64,000 bases of DNA from the NCBI RefSeq assembly GCF_022179545.1, contig NZ_AP025518.1, forward strand, positions 2,232,001 through 2,296,000, given 5' to 3'. Shown here in pieces: positions 16,299-24,606 of this stretch. This DNA is from Mycolicibacterium fortuitum subsp. fortuitum (GTDB lineage Bacteria > Actinomycetota > Actinomycetes > Mycobacteriales > Mycobacteriaceae). Every line of letters starts with the position of its first letter. Position 1 is the first letter of the stretch. The notes beneath the pieces were generated by a model that worked only from the letters and a program-made list of their open reading frames with translations, was not told where the DNA came from and did not search any database. The position numbers and the translations under genes are program-made.

Positions 16299-17906
16299 AT
16301 GGGCGAATGGACCATCGGTGCCGTTGTCGATGCGATCGCCGAGGCGGTACCCGACCGGGAGATGACGGTGTGCGGCTCGCGCCGCACCACCTTTGCCCAG
16401 GGGGCTGAGCGCACGCGGCGGCTGGCCAACTTCCTGGCCTCGCGCGGGCTGGGCGCCTACCGCGAGCGCGGCGAGCTGAACCGTTGGGAATGCGGTCAGG
16501 ACGTGGTCGCCCTCGTCATGCACAACGACCTGTACCCGGAGATGGTGATCGGCTGCCTCAAGGCGCGAGCGGTCCCGGTCAACGTGAATTACTACTACTC
16601 GCCGGGCGAGGTCGCCGACCTGCTGGCGTACCTGAGGCCCCGAGCGGTGATCTATCACCGGTCGCTGGGCGCCAAGTTCGCCGACGTCCTCCGGGCGGAA
16701 GTGCTGATCTCGGTCGACGACGGCGACGGCGCCGAGCTGCCGGGCGCGGTGGCCCTGGAAGATGCCCTGGCTCAAGGTGATACAGATCGTGTCGGACCGG
16801 CGTCGCCCGATGATCTGCTCATGGTGTGCACGGGCGGCACGACCGGTCGCCCGAAGGGCGTGATGTGGCGCCAGGGCGACATCTACGTTTCGTCGATGAA
16901 CGGCGCCGATCACGAGCAGGTCAGCGAGATCCACGACAAGGTGGCCCACGCCGGGCCACCGTGGTTCGCGGTATCGCCGTTGATGCATGCCGCCGGAATG
17001 TGGACCGCGTTCTCCGGCCTGCTGTCCGGCCAGACCGTGGTGCTGTACGACACCAAGTCGCGCTTCGACCCGCGTGCCGTGCTCGAAACCGCGCAGCGGG
17101 AGAAGATCGGGCTGATGACGATGGTCGGCGACGCCTACGCCGGACCGATTGTCGAAGAACTGGGCCGGCGAACCTATGACCTCTCGTCGATGTTCGCCAT
17201 CGGTACCGGCGGGGCCGCCACCAACCCCAAACATCAACGCGCACTGCTGGAACACATTCCGCAGATCACCATCATCAACGGGTTCGGCTCCTCAGAGACC
17301 GGCAACATGGGGTTCGGCCACACCCAGCGCGCGACCCCGACCGCGGAGACCTTCCAGCTGCGTGCCGGCGGGCTGGTGCTCGCGGACGACTACTCCCGCT
17401 TCCTGGATCCCGGCGACACCGAGGTGGGCTGGGTGGCGCGTAACGGCAGGATCCCGCTCGGCTACTTCAACGACGAGGCGGCGACGGTGAAGACCTTTCC
17501 CGAGGTGGCGGGTGAGCGGGTGGTGGTCTCGGGTGACCGCGCCTCGCTGGATTCCGACGGCACCTTGCGCCTGATGGGCCGGGATTCGTTGGTGGTCAAC
17601 ACCGGTGGCGAGAAAGTTTTCGTCGAAGAGGTCGAAGACGTGCTGCGCGCGCACCCACTGGTGGTCGACGCGCTCGCGGTGGGCCGACCCAGCGAGCGAT
17701 GGGGCGAAGAAATGGTCGCCGTGGTTGCCAGCCGCGGCGGTGTCGACGCGGCCGCGCTCCGAGAGCACTGCGCGACCCGGTTGGCGCGGTTCAAACTGCC
17801 CAAAGATGTGCTGTTCGTCGACGAGGTTCGCCGACTCGGCAATGGCAAAGCTGATTACCGCTGGGCCAAGAGCCTGGCTTCGAAACAAGCGGAGGTCAAG
17901 GCATGA
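16299..17906 (+). CDS. Acyl-CoA synthetase (FadD-type, AMP-binding)
   Basis: Adenylate-forming ligase of 535 aa that activates a carboxylic acid to its CoA ester. The P-loop-like motif TGGTTGRPKGVMWRQ is at about residues 176-190, GFGSSETG is the adenylate motif (about 327), and GDRASLDSDG with the C-terminal Lys in NGKADYRWAK completes the fold. It resembles the FadD19/FadD17 group of mycobacterial steroid-side-chain synthetases in its central motifs; that is a family-level impression. It is paralogous to the ligase at 32791-34434. Its last four bases ATGA contain the next gene's start. Confidence 0.93.
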   Translation: MGEWTIGAVVDAIAEAVPDREMTVCGSRRTTFAQGAERTRRLANFLASRGLGAYRERGELNRWECGQDVVALVMHNDLYPEMVIGCLKARAVPVNVNYYYSPGEVADLLAYLRPRAVIYHRSLGAKFADVLRAEVLISVDDGDGAELPGAVALEDALAQGDTDRVGPASPDDLLMVCTGGTTGRPKGVMWRQGDIYVSSMNGADHEQVSEIHDKVAHAGPPWFAVSPLMHAAGMWTAFSGLLSGQTVVLYDTKSRFDPRAVLETAQREKIGLMTMVGDAYAGPIVEELGRRTYDLSSMFAIGTGGAATNPKHQRALLEHIPQITIINGFGSSETGNMGFGHTQRATPTAETFQLRAGGLVLADDYSRFLDPGDTEVGWVARNGRIPLGYFNDEAATVKTFPEVAGERVVVSGDRASLDSDGTLRLMGRDSLVVNTGGEKVFVEEVEDVLRAHPLVVDALAVGRPSERWGEEMVAVVASRGGVDAAALREHCATRLARFKLPKDVLFVDEVRRLGNGKADYRWAKSLASKQAEVKA

Positions 17907-18742
17907 CCCAGCAGGTGAACCGTGTTATCGATTGCCTGGCCAACGTGCACTTCGGCGAGACCGAGAACCAGCCCGCCTTCATGAAGAAGGTGCGTGACGA
18001 CTACTTCAAGGGCCCGAAGTCGATGTACGACCCCATCGACTTGTCGGAGTTGCTCGACGAGATGGACGCTCACGGAGTTCAGAAAGCCATTCTGATGGAT
18101 TCGCTGGCCAAACCGTCGGTGACGGCCCGGAAGTTCGTGGAGGCACAACCCGAGCGATTCGCACTGGCCATGGGTGGGGTGAACCTTTTGCGGCCCATCC
18201 CGTCACTGCGTGAGCTGGCCGCCGTGGTGGCCGATCTGCCAGTGGCCTATACCGTTGTCGGCCCGAGCTTCTGGGGCGATGGACAGTATCCGCCGAGCGA
18301 CGCGGTCTACTATCCGCTCTACACCAAGTGCGCCGAGATGGAACTGCCCCTGTGCGTCAACACCGGCATTCCGGGTCCACCGATTCCGGGTGAGGTGCAG
18401 AACCCCATCCACCTCGACCGGGTGTGCGTGCGGTTCCCGGAGCTGAAGCTGTGCATGATCCACGGCGCGGATCCGTGGTGGGACATCGCGATCCGGATGC
18501 TGATCAAGTACCAGAACCTGCGGTTGATGACCTCTGCCTGGTCGCCGAAGCGGCTTCCCGATTCGTTGCTGCACTTCATGCGAACCCGCGGCAAGGACAA
18601 GATCATTTTCGCCTCGGACTTCCCGGTGCTGCGCATGCAACGGGTGGTGCCCGAGGCGCTGGCACTGGATCTGCCGGCAGACGTGCTCGACAACTACCTC
18701 TACAACAACGCCGCGGAATTCTTCTTCGGCAGAGACGACTAG
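17903..18742 (+). CDS. Amidohydrolase-2 family protein
   Basis: Short (279 aa) amidohydrolase-2 protein. The C-terminal metal-site Asp is in IFASDFPVLRM and the central His in MIHGADPWWD; the N-terminal DxHxH motif is degenerate (VIDCLANVHF). The loss of the N-terminal His pair suggests a changed or absent metal site. It overlaps the acyl-CoA synthetase by 4 bp (ATGA) and precedes the acyl-CoA dehydrogenase pair, so it belongs to the same operon as the longer amidohydrolase at 15043. Confidence 0.87.
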   Translation: MTQQVNRVIDCLANVHFGETENQPAFMKKVRDDYFKGPKSMYDPIDLSELLDEMDAHGVQKAILMDSLAKPSVTARKFVEAQPERFALAMGGVNLLRPIPSLRELAAVVADLPVAYTVVGPSFWGDGQYPPSDAVYYPLYTKCAEMELPLCVNTGIPGPPIPGEVQNPIHLDRVCVRFPELKLCMIHGADPWWDIAIRMLIKYQNLRLMTSAWSPKRLPDSLLHFMRTRGKDKIIFASDFPVLRMQRVVPEALALDLPADVLDNYLYNNAAEFFFGRDD

Positions 18743-18775
18743 GACGCCCTCGGCGAAGCCGAGAAAGGAGCACGG

Positions 18776-19819
18776 ATGGACCGCTACGAACTGCGCAGGC
18801 TGGACTACAGCCTCACCGAGGACCACATCGACCTGCAGACCGCGTACCGGCAGTTCTTCAAGACACACTCTGACATCGAGACCGTGCGTGCGGCCGAACC
18901 GTCGGGATTCGACAAGAGCCTCTGGGAACGGTTGTGCGCCATGGGCGCCACCACCATGGCGCTGCCCGAATCTGTGGGCGGCGACGGGGCGACACTGGTC
19001 GATCTGAGTTTGGTGGCCGAGGAGCTGGGGCGCTCGCTGGCCCCGGTGCCGTGGATCGACCATGTGGTGGCGGCGCGGCTGCTCGCGCGTCTCGGTGCGC
19101 TGGACTCTGAGGAGATCCTGCAGGGCACCCAGATCGTCGGTCTCGATCCGCAACAGGTGGCACCGACCGGCACTCGGCTGATCCCGATCGGGTCGATAGC
19201 TGATCATCTCCTGGTCCGCGACGGACAGGATGTGGTGAAGCTGGAGTTCTCCACGCGTCCGGCCCGGGTCGACAACATCGGCAAGCTGCCGATGGCCTGG
19301 GTGGACCCAGCCGCCGCCGATACCCGGGCGGTGCTGGCCAGCGGACCCGATGCGCTGGCGGAATATCAACGGGCGCTGGATGAATGGCGGGTGCTGACCG
19401 CGGCGGCGCTGGTCGGCCTGGTCGAGGAGACCATGACCATCGCCGCCGAGTTCGCCAAGTCCCGGTACACGCTCGGTGTACCGATCGGAACGCTGCAGGG
19501 CATCTCGCATCCGCTGGCCAATATCGCGATCACCGTGCAGAGCGGGCGGGGTTTGGTTCGGCGCGCGGCCTGGTTCCTCGACAACGAGCCCGAGGAGCGG
19601 CCGGAACTCGCGCCGTCGGCGTTCGTGTTCATGGCAGAAGAGGCCGCCAAGGCGGCCACCATGGCGGTGCACGTGCAGGGTGGGCTCGGGGTGTCCGCGG
19701 AGGCAGCGGCCACCGCATACCTGGTCAGGGCCCGCGGCTGGGCGCTCGCCGGTGGCGACCCTGGTGCCACCGCCGTCCACATCGCTCAGATCGTCGCGGC
19801 TCGCGAAAGCAAGGTTTAG
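18776..19819 (+). CDS. Acyl-CoA dehydrogenase family protein (small subunit of a pair)
   Basis: Acyl-CoA dehydrogenase of 347 aa, shorter than the usual 380-400. The N-terminal helical domain (MGATTMALPESVGGDGATLV) and the C-terminal helical domain (VQGGLGVSAEAAATAYLVRA) are visible; the central beta domain is reduced. Such a protein adjacent to a full-length partner is typical of mycobacterial alpha2beta2 FadE heterotetramers that oxidise steroid-like CoA esters. A tiny hairpin CTCGGC-GAA-GCCGAG (18749-18763) lies just before its ribosome-binding site AAAGGAG. Its stop is 2 bp from the next start. Confidence 0.9.
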   Translation: MDRYELRRLDYSLTEDHIDLQTAYRQFFKTHSDIETVRAAEPSGFDKSLWERLCAMGATTMALPESVGGDGATLVDLSLVAEELGRSLAPVPWIDHVVAARLLARLGALDSEEILQGTQIVGLDPQQVAPTGTRLIPIGSIADHLLVRDGQDVVKLEFSTRPARVDNIGKLPMAWVDPAAADTRAVLASGPDALAEYQRALDEWRVLTAAALVGLVEETMTIAAEFAKSRYTLGVPIGTLQGISHPLANIAITVQSGRGLVRRAAWFLDNEPEERPELAPSAFVFMAEEAAKAATMAVHVQGGLGVSAEAAATAYLVRARGWALAGGDPGATAVHIAQIVAARESKV

Positions 19820-19821
19820 AT

Positions 19822-20997
19822 ATGGATTTCTCAACAGTTGAACTGTCCGCCGAAGACGAGGCGTTCCGCACCGAGGTGCGCGAATTCCTGGCCGGCGTCG
19901 TGACCGAGGATGTCATCCGGCGGGATCGCGAGACCGGTGACAACTTCGACGAGGGTGTACACCTGGCTCTTGGGGCGGCCGGCTATCTGGAAAAGGAATG
20001 GAAGACCGAAGCCGATGGCGGCTTTTCGCGGGTGCGCCGGCGGATCTGGGAGCTGGAGAAGCGTCGCGCCGAAGTACCGTGGGTGACGTGGGGCACCACT
20101 GCGATGGTGGCGCGCTCGGTGGCGAAATTCGCTTCCCCGGAAATCCGTGATGACGTGCTGCGCGGCGTGTTCGACGGCACCGTGCGGTTGTGCCTTGGCT
20201 ACACCGAACCCGAGGGCGGTTCCGACGTTGCCACCTGCAAGACCCGCGCGGTGCGCGACGGCGACCAATGGGTGATCAACGGCTCCAAGATGTTCACCAC
20301 CGGTGCACACAACTGTCAGTACGTCTTCCTGATCACCAACACCGACCCGGATGCGCCGAAACACAAGAGCCTCACCATGTTCCTGGTGCCGCTGGACTCC
20401 GAGGGAATCGAGATCCAGGGCATCCGGACCGTCGACGGTGACCGCACGAACATCGTCTACTACTCCGATGTGCGGGTGGACGACAAATACCGGCTCGGTG
20501 ACGTCAACGGCGGCTGGACGGTGGTGCGTGAACCGCTCGACGCCGAGCACGGGGCGGTCGCTGCCGCTGACGACGGCCTGGCCGATGTCGCGATCATGAT
20601 GCATCAGGCCGGATTCATGGCCGAGGCGGCCGATAACGTCGCTGCCTTGGTGGGCCGGTCCGGTGCCGTCGACGACGGCTCCGTCGCGTATCGCCTGGGG
20701 CGCAGTGTCGCTCGACTGGAGGCGTCCCTGTCCTCACCGAGCATCTTCGGGCGGGTGGCGCTGGCGCAGACCATGCGCGACATCGCGCCGGATCTGATGG
20801 ACATCGCGGGATCCGTAGCGGCACTGCCGATCGGGGCCGACGGGGGAGCCGATGACCGCAGTGAATACATCTACCGGTTCGCACCGTTGGTCGGCATCTA
20901 TGGCGGCACGCTCGAGGTATTCCGGAACATGATCGCCCAGCATGTGCTGGGCCTGGGCAAGCCGAACTATTCGGCGCCAAAGGCCAAGGCTTCCTAG
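19822..20997 (+). CDS. Acyl-CoA dehydrogenase (large subunit of a pair)
   Basis: FAD-dependent acyl-CoA dehydrogenase of 391 aa. The FAD/substrate motif LCLGYTEPEGGSDVA (about residues 120-134), FTTGAHNC and the C-terminal GGTLEVFRNMIAQHVLG are present. I start at the ATG of 19822; the longer open frame runs back through the preceding gene. It pairs with 18776-19819, and together they probably form a heterotetramer that introduces the alpha-beta double bond in the CoA ester made by the adjacent ligase. It is the last gene of the 14217 operon. Confidence 0.93.
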   Translation: MDFSTVELSAEDEAFRTEVREFLAGVVTEDVIRRDRETGDNFDEGVHLALGAAGYLEKEWKTEADGGFSRVRRRIWELEKRRAEVPWVTWGTTAMVARSVAKFASPEIRDDVLRGVFDGTVRLCLGYTEPEGGSDVATCKTRAVRDGDQWVINGSKMFTTGAHNCQYVFLITNTDPDAPKHKSLTMFLVPLDSEGIEIQGIRTVDGDRTNIVYYSDVRVDDKYRLGDVNGGWTVVREPLDAEHGAVAAADDGLADVAIMMHQAGFMAEAADNVAALVGRSGAVDDGSVAYRLGRSVARLEASLSSPSIFGRVALAQTMRDIAPDLMDIAGSVAALPIGADGGADDRSEYIYRFAPLVGIYGGTLEVFRNMIAQHVLGLGKPNYSAPKAKAS

Positions 20998-21045
20998 CGC
21001 GATTACTTGCGGGCCTCGGCTTCCGCCGCTGCCGGATCGCAGCCC

Positions 21046-21462
21046 CTAACCGGTGGGCGCCAGACTGGGTTGTACGGGAACCATCGCGGGTGGTGGCGTG
21101 GACGGCGCTATCTGAAGATCGCCGCGGGGTACGAGACCCGGTGGTATCCGGCCCGCCCCGCCGGCTTCGGCCGGTGGGGCCTCGCACTTCTGCTGGCCTT
21201 CGTTCCAGACCCCGCCGCTGTGCCGACAGCAACCTTTCGTATCGTCGATCTTCTCCTGCAGCGACTCATTGAGACCGTCGTTGAGAATGTCCGTGCAGGA
21301 GTCGAAATCCTCGATGTCCCAGACGCCCGGTTCGGCCCGCGAAATCCCGGTCGGAGCCACGACGACGAATATGGCTGCAGCGGCGAAAACCATTGCAGAG
21401 GTTGCTATTCGCCGGGGGATCGTTCTTGGCGGGCTTGATGTTGTCGTTGTCGTGTTCGGCAT
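21046..21462 (-). CDS. Small secreted cysteine-containing protein
   Basis: Protein of 138 aa with a twin-Arg/Lys-poor n-region (PRRIATS), a hydrophobic stretch MVFAAAAIFVVVAPTG and a signal-peptidase-like AxA (SRAEPG), so it is probably exported. The mature part has a CC-x3-GG motif (GCCRHSGGVWNEGQQKC), seen in several small exported mycobacterial proteins, and a Pro-rich C-terminus. GGGGG precedes the ATG. It is convergent with the acyl-CoA dehydrogenase operon and has no clear functional link to its neighbours. No function is known to me. Confidence 0.7.
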   Translation of the reverse strand: MPNTTTTTSSPPRTIPRRIATSAMVFAAAAIFVVVAPTGISRAEPGVWDIEDFDSCTDILNDGLNESLQEKIDDTKGCCRHSGGVWNEGQQKCEAPPAEAGGAGRIPPGLVPRGDLQIAPSTPPPAMVPVQPSLAPTG

Positions 21463-21617
21463 CGCAGCACCCCCAATCGGCCGGGCGCCCGCGGCGAATG
21501 CGCCTCAGGCGCTAGTGAAACACCGGTATTGAATACAGGAATTGTGCGCTCGGGCCATCGCGCGAACAACCTCGGCCACTTCGGGACCTTGCCTGGGCAA
21601 GATCCTGGCAAACCTGC
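21463..21617. other. Intergenic region, nothing recognised
   Basis: 155 bp upstream of the secreted protein gene and downstream of the amidohydrolase stop. It has no operator half-site pair, no strong hairpin and no plausible gene. Confidence 0.5.
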
Positions 21618-22862
21618 TCAGGCCGTAGTCAGTACCGGGGGATGGATCGCCGCCGGATCGGGATTGGCGATCGGCAGGCCCATGAACCGGCGGGCGTTGT
21701 CGCCCATGAAGTCGTAGGTGCGCCGGATGTCCATGCCTTCGGCGTACTTCCAGAAACCCTTGGGCTCGGCCAGACCCTCGGGGTGCGGGTAGTCCGAACC
21801 GAACAACACCTTGTCCCAACCGACTGTCTCCACGACGTCGGACACACAGCCCTCCCAGAACGGGCTGACCCAGATGTTGCGGCGGAAGACGTCGTGTGGA
21901 TGTTCGGGAAAGTTCTGCGGCATCTTCTTGTACAGGTCCGCGAAATCGTGGAACAGCGGGAAGATCCAGCTACTGCCGTTCTCGACGCTGGCGATGCGCA
22001 GCTTCGGGAAACGAGTAAGGGTGCCGTGGCAGATCAGGGCTGTCAGCATGTCGGCGATCTCGCGGTGGCCCAGCACCATCCAGCGGAATGCGCTCTGCGC
22101 CATGAAGTTCTGGGTGTACGGCGGTTCCCACTTGTTGACGTACTCGTCCAGCGGCGGATAGCTGGCGTGCAGGACGATGGGCAGGCCGGCGGCCTCGACA
22201 TCACGCCAGAACGGGTCGAACTCCGGCAGGGCGGGGGAGCGCCAACCGTGCAGGCCGTTGACCGGCCCGGGTTTGATCAACGCGACCTTCGCGCCGTGGT
22301 CGAGGATCCATTCCAGTTCGCGTTGCGCCGCATCCACTTCGGAGAGGTTGATGATGGGAGTCGAGAACACTCGCTCGGCGTGATTGAAGCTCCAGTGCTC
22401 CAGGATCCACTCGTTCAGCGCGTGGACGATCGCCAGGGTCAGCTGTGGGTCGTCGGCGCTGGAATGCTCGACGAGGCTGCCGAGGGTGGGGTAGTTGAGC
22501 GCTTCGACCACACCCTGCCGGTCGAGTTCCCTGACCCGATCTTCCGGATTGCGGGTGGCCGCGGGTGCGTCGATGGCCTTGCCCTGCATCTCACGCAGGG
22601 TCAGTCCTTCGGTGTTCTCGCCGGCGAAGAACTTCTCGTGCGCACCGGGAGCCGCGACCCGCTCGAAGGTCGGATTTGGGATGAAGTCGGTGACTCTGTT
22701 GTTGATCACCACCCGGGTCTGCCGACCGATCTGGGCGTATTGCACCGCACGTGAGTACTTCTCCGGAAGAAACTTCGTCAGCGCTTCGCCGGTCTCGTAC
22801 ATGTGCTGGTCGGCATCGAAAATCGGTGCTTCCCTGAACTGTTCGGTGGAATCTTCAGTCAC
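21618..22862 (-). CDS. Amidohydrolase-2 family metal-dependent hydrolase
   Basis: TIM-barrel protein of 414 aa, paralogous to 15043-16290 (both have VTDFIPNPTF/VNHFIPNPTF near residue 60, SVENGSSW/SIENGSYF, and FGSDYPHPEGL/FGSDWPHGEGL). The N-terminal metal motif reads FDADQHMYE, with one His kept. The start is a GTG with AAGGA upstream. It lies downstream of the Ltp2-like thiolase gene on the same strand, separated from it by a 58-bp inverted-repeat element, so it may be transcribed separately; no supercluster operator was found directly upstream. Confidence 0.88.
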   Translation of the reverse strand: MTEDSTEQFREAPIFDADQHMYETGEALTKFLPEKYSRAVQYAQIGRQTRVVINNRVTDFIPNPTFERVAAPGAHEKFFAGENTEGLTLREMQGKAIDAPAATRNPEDRVRELDRQGVVEALNYPTLGSLVEHSSADDPQLTLAIVHALNEWILEHWSFNHAERVFSTPIINLSEVDAAQRELEWILDHGAKVALIKPGPVNGLHGWRSPALPEFDPFWRDVEAAGLPIVLHASYPPLDEYVNKWEPPYTQNFMAQSAFRWMVLGHREIADMLTALICHGTLTRFPKLRIASVENGSSWIFPLFHDFADLYKKMPQNFPEHPHDVFRRNIWVSPFWEGCVSDVVETVGWDKVLFGSDYPHPEGLAEPKGFWKYAEGMDIRRTYDFMGDNARRFMGLPIANPDPAAIHPPVLTTA

Positions 22863-22884
22863 GGTAGTGGTTCCTTTTCTCCCG

Positions 22885-22942
22885 CGAGCAGTCGCAAATG
22901 TCCCTGCACGCCCGGCGTGTCGGGTACATATGCGTCTGCTCG
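22885..22942. repeat. 58-bp imperfect inverted-repeat element (copy 1)
   Basis: Outer arms CGAGCAGTCGCAAATGTC and its near-complement ending in ATGCGTCTGCTCG, with an inner GC-rich hairpin. A second, better-preserved copy of identical length is at 50125-50182. It lies just beyond the thiolase stop (22953) and before the amidohydrolase start, so it could act as a transcription terminator. Confidence 0.7.
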
Positions 22943-22952
22943 GCCATGAAGG

Positions 22953-24101
22953 TCAGAGCGTCAGGACGGTGGCGCCGGCGGTGCCGGGGGCGCCGTAGAG
23001 CTGGGCGAAGCCGACGCGCGGGTTGCCGGGCACCTGACGGTCACCGGCCTCGCCGCGCAACTGGCGCACCAGTTCGTGGATCTGGCGCAGTCCGGACGCG
23101 CCGATGGGCTCGCCGTTGGCGATCAGGCCGCCGTCGGTGTTGATCGGCAGTGAACCGCCGATCTCGGTGGCGCCATCGGCCAGCAGCTTCTCCTGGTCGC
23201 CGTCAGCGCAGAATCCGCATTCGGCCATGTGGATGATCTCGGCACCGGCATCGGTGTCCTGCAGTTGCACGACGTCGACGTCTTCGGGGGCCACCCCGGC
23301 CTTTTCGAAGGCGGCGCGGGCGGCGTACACCGTCGGGGCCACATCCTCCTCGACCGGTGCGCAGGTGGTGTTGACCTCGTAGGCGCCGTACCGCCGCGTC
23401 CGTACCTCGACGGCCTTGAGGTACACGGGCTTGTCGGTGTACCGGTGGGCGATGTCCGCGCGGCACATCACCACCGCGGCCGCACCTTCGTCCGGGGCGC
23501 AGAACATGTACTGGGTCAACGGATAGTTCAGCATGGTGGAGTTGAGGATGTCGTCCTCGCTGATCGGCTTGCGCCGGAACGCATTCGGGTTCAGTGCCCC
23601 GTTGCGGAAGTTCTTGTTGGCCACCTTGGCCAAAGTGCGTTGCGAGATGTTGTGCTCGTGCAGGTAGCGGTTGGCCTTCATGCCGAAGAACTGGGTGGTG
23701 AGGTACTGGCCGTTCTCGGCGTACCAGCTGGGCATCCCGACCAGTGACGGGTCCTCGGTGAACGCGCCGCGGGGGTGCTTGTCCAGGCCGACAGCGATGC
23801 CGATGTCGTAGTCGCCGAGCCGGATCCCGTCCGCGCAGGCCTTCGTCGCACTGGCGGCGGTGGCGCAGGCGTTGAACACGTTGGTGAACGGGATGCCGGT
23901 CAGTCCGACCATCCCGACTATCGCGTCGGGGTTGGCCACTGTCCAGCTACCTCCGGTCGCGGCGCCGATGTCTTTCCAATCGACTCCGGCATCGGCGACC
24001 GCGGCGAAGATGGCGTCGACACCCATCGCCATCGCGGACTTGCCTTCGAATCGGCCAAATGGGTGCAGGCCGACGCCGATGATGGCTACATCGTTGGTCA
24101 T
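22953..24101 (-). CDS. Thiolase-like lipid-transfer protein (Ltp2-type putative aldolase)
   Basis: Thiolase-fold protein of 382 aa of the SCP-x/Ltp group. It has a Cys in FNACATAASA near residue 80, but the usual C-terminal CxG active-site loop of thiolases is replaced by LYGAPGTAGATVL, as expected for the Ltp aldolases. Ltp2 in cholesterol degradation forms a retro-aldolase complex with a DUF35 protein, and a DUF35 gene (24114-24539) lies 12 bp upstream in the same operon. The likely role is C-C cleavage of a tertiary beta-hydroxyacyl-CoA; the substrate is inferred only from the pairing. Confidence 0.88.
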   Translation of the reverse strand: MTNDVAIIGVGLHPFGRFEGKSAMAMGVDAIFAAVADAGVDWKDIGAATGGSWTVANPDAIVGMVGLTGIPFTNVFNACATAASATKACADGIRLGDYDIGIAVGLDKHPRGAFTEDPSLVGMPSWYAENGQYLTTQFFGMKANRYLHEHNISQRTLAKVANKNFRNGALNPNAFRRKPISEDDILNSTMLNYPLTQYMFCAPDEGAAAVVMCRADIAHRYTDKPVYLKAVEVRTRRYGAYEVNTTCAPVEEDVAPTVYAARAAFEKAGVAPEDVDVVQLQDTDAGAEIIHMAECGFCADGDQEKLLADGATEIGGSLPINTDGGLIANGEPIGASGLRQIHELVRQLRGEAGDRQVPGNPRVGFAQLYGAPGTAGATVLTL

Positions 24102-24113
24102 GGTTGTGCCTCT

Positions 24114-24539
24114 CTACGCCGGCTGGAAGGCGAAGGTGACAATTTCGTTGCCCTCTTCGTCGGTGGTGAACGGGATCATGGTGAGTTCGACGTCCATGCC
24201 GAATCGCAGTTTCGCCGGGTCGTTTTCGGTGAGGCGGCCTTCGACGCGGATGACGGGTCCGGTGTCGTCGGTGAGTTCGACGAGGCCGACGCCGAAGGGC
24301 ACGAAGGCTTTTCCGGTGGGGCCCTTGTAGGGGGCGCCGGGTGGGAAGCCCTGGGTGGTCCAGGCGATGACGGTGCCGCGCCGGGGTAGGTGTACGTGTT
24401 CGGTGTTGGCTCCGGAGCACTTGGGGCAGCGAGGCTGGGCGGGGAAGGTGGTGGCCGTGCAGTCGGTGCAGTGGCTACCGATCAGCTGGGGTTCGGCGTC
24501 GGGCCAGGTCGAGATCTCCGGCGCGAGGGCCTTCTGCAT
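24114..24539 (-). CDS. DUF35 OB-fold/zinc-ribbon protein (Ltp2 partner)
   Basis: Protein of 141 aa. The N-terminal rubredoxin-like zinc ribbon has two Cys pairs (HCTDC and CPKC) and the C-terminal OB-fold includes RRGTVIAWTTQG and PFGVGLVEL. I choose the ATG at 24539 because GGAGGA precedes it; the frame also opens at 24578. DUF35 proteins join acyl-CoA-binding thiolase-fold enzymes, for example Ltp2 with the ChsH2 domain. It is first in the operon with the Ltp2-like gene. The shared divergent operator is 37 bp upstream. Confidence 0.9.
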   Translation of the reverse strand: MQKALAPEISTWPDAEPQLIGSHCTDCTATTFPAQPRCPKCSGANTEHVHLPRRGTVIAWTTQGFPPGAPYKGPTGKAFVPFGVGLVELTDDTGPVIRVEGRLTENDPAKLRFGMDVELTMIPFTTDEEGNEIVTFAFQPA

Positions 24540-24576
24540 GCGTCCGATTCCTCCGTGTTCGACCAAAATGTTTAGC

Positions 24577-24595
24577 AACTGTAACTCTTACAGTA
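24577..24595. promoter_or_regulatory. Supercluster operator, site 5
   Basis: AACTGTA-ACTCT-TACAGTA, half-site centres 12 bp apart. It lies between the DUF35/Ltp2-like operon (start 24539) and the molybdopterin oxidoreductase (start 24607). It overlaps a -10-like TAATGT at 24594-24599. Confidence 0.7.
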
Positions 24596-24606
24596 ATGTA
24601 GACCAA

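Noticed and set aside
18203..19834. 543-aa minus-strand open reading frame
   Set aside because: Antisense to the second amidohydrolase and the small acyl-CoA dehydrogenase; composition is that of a high-GC shadow frame.
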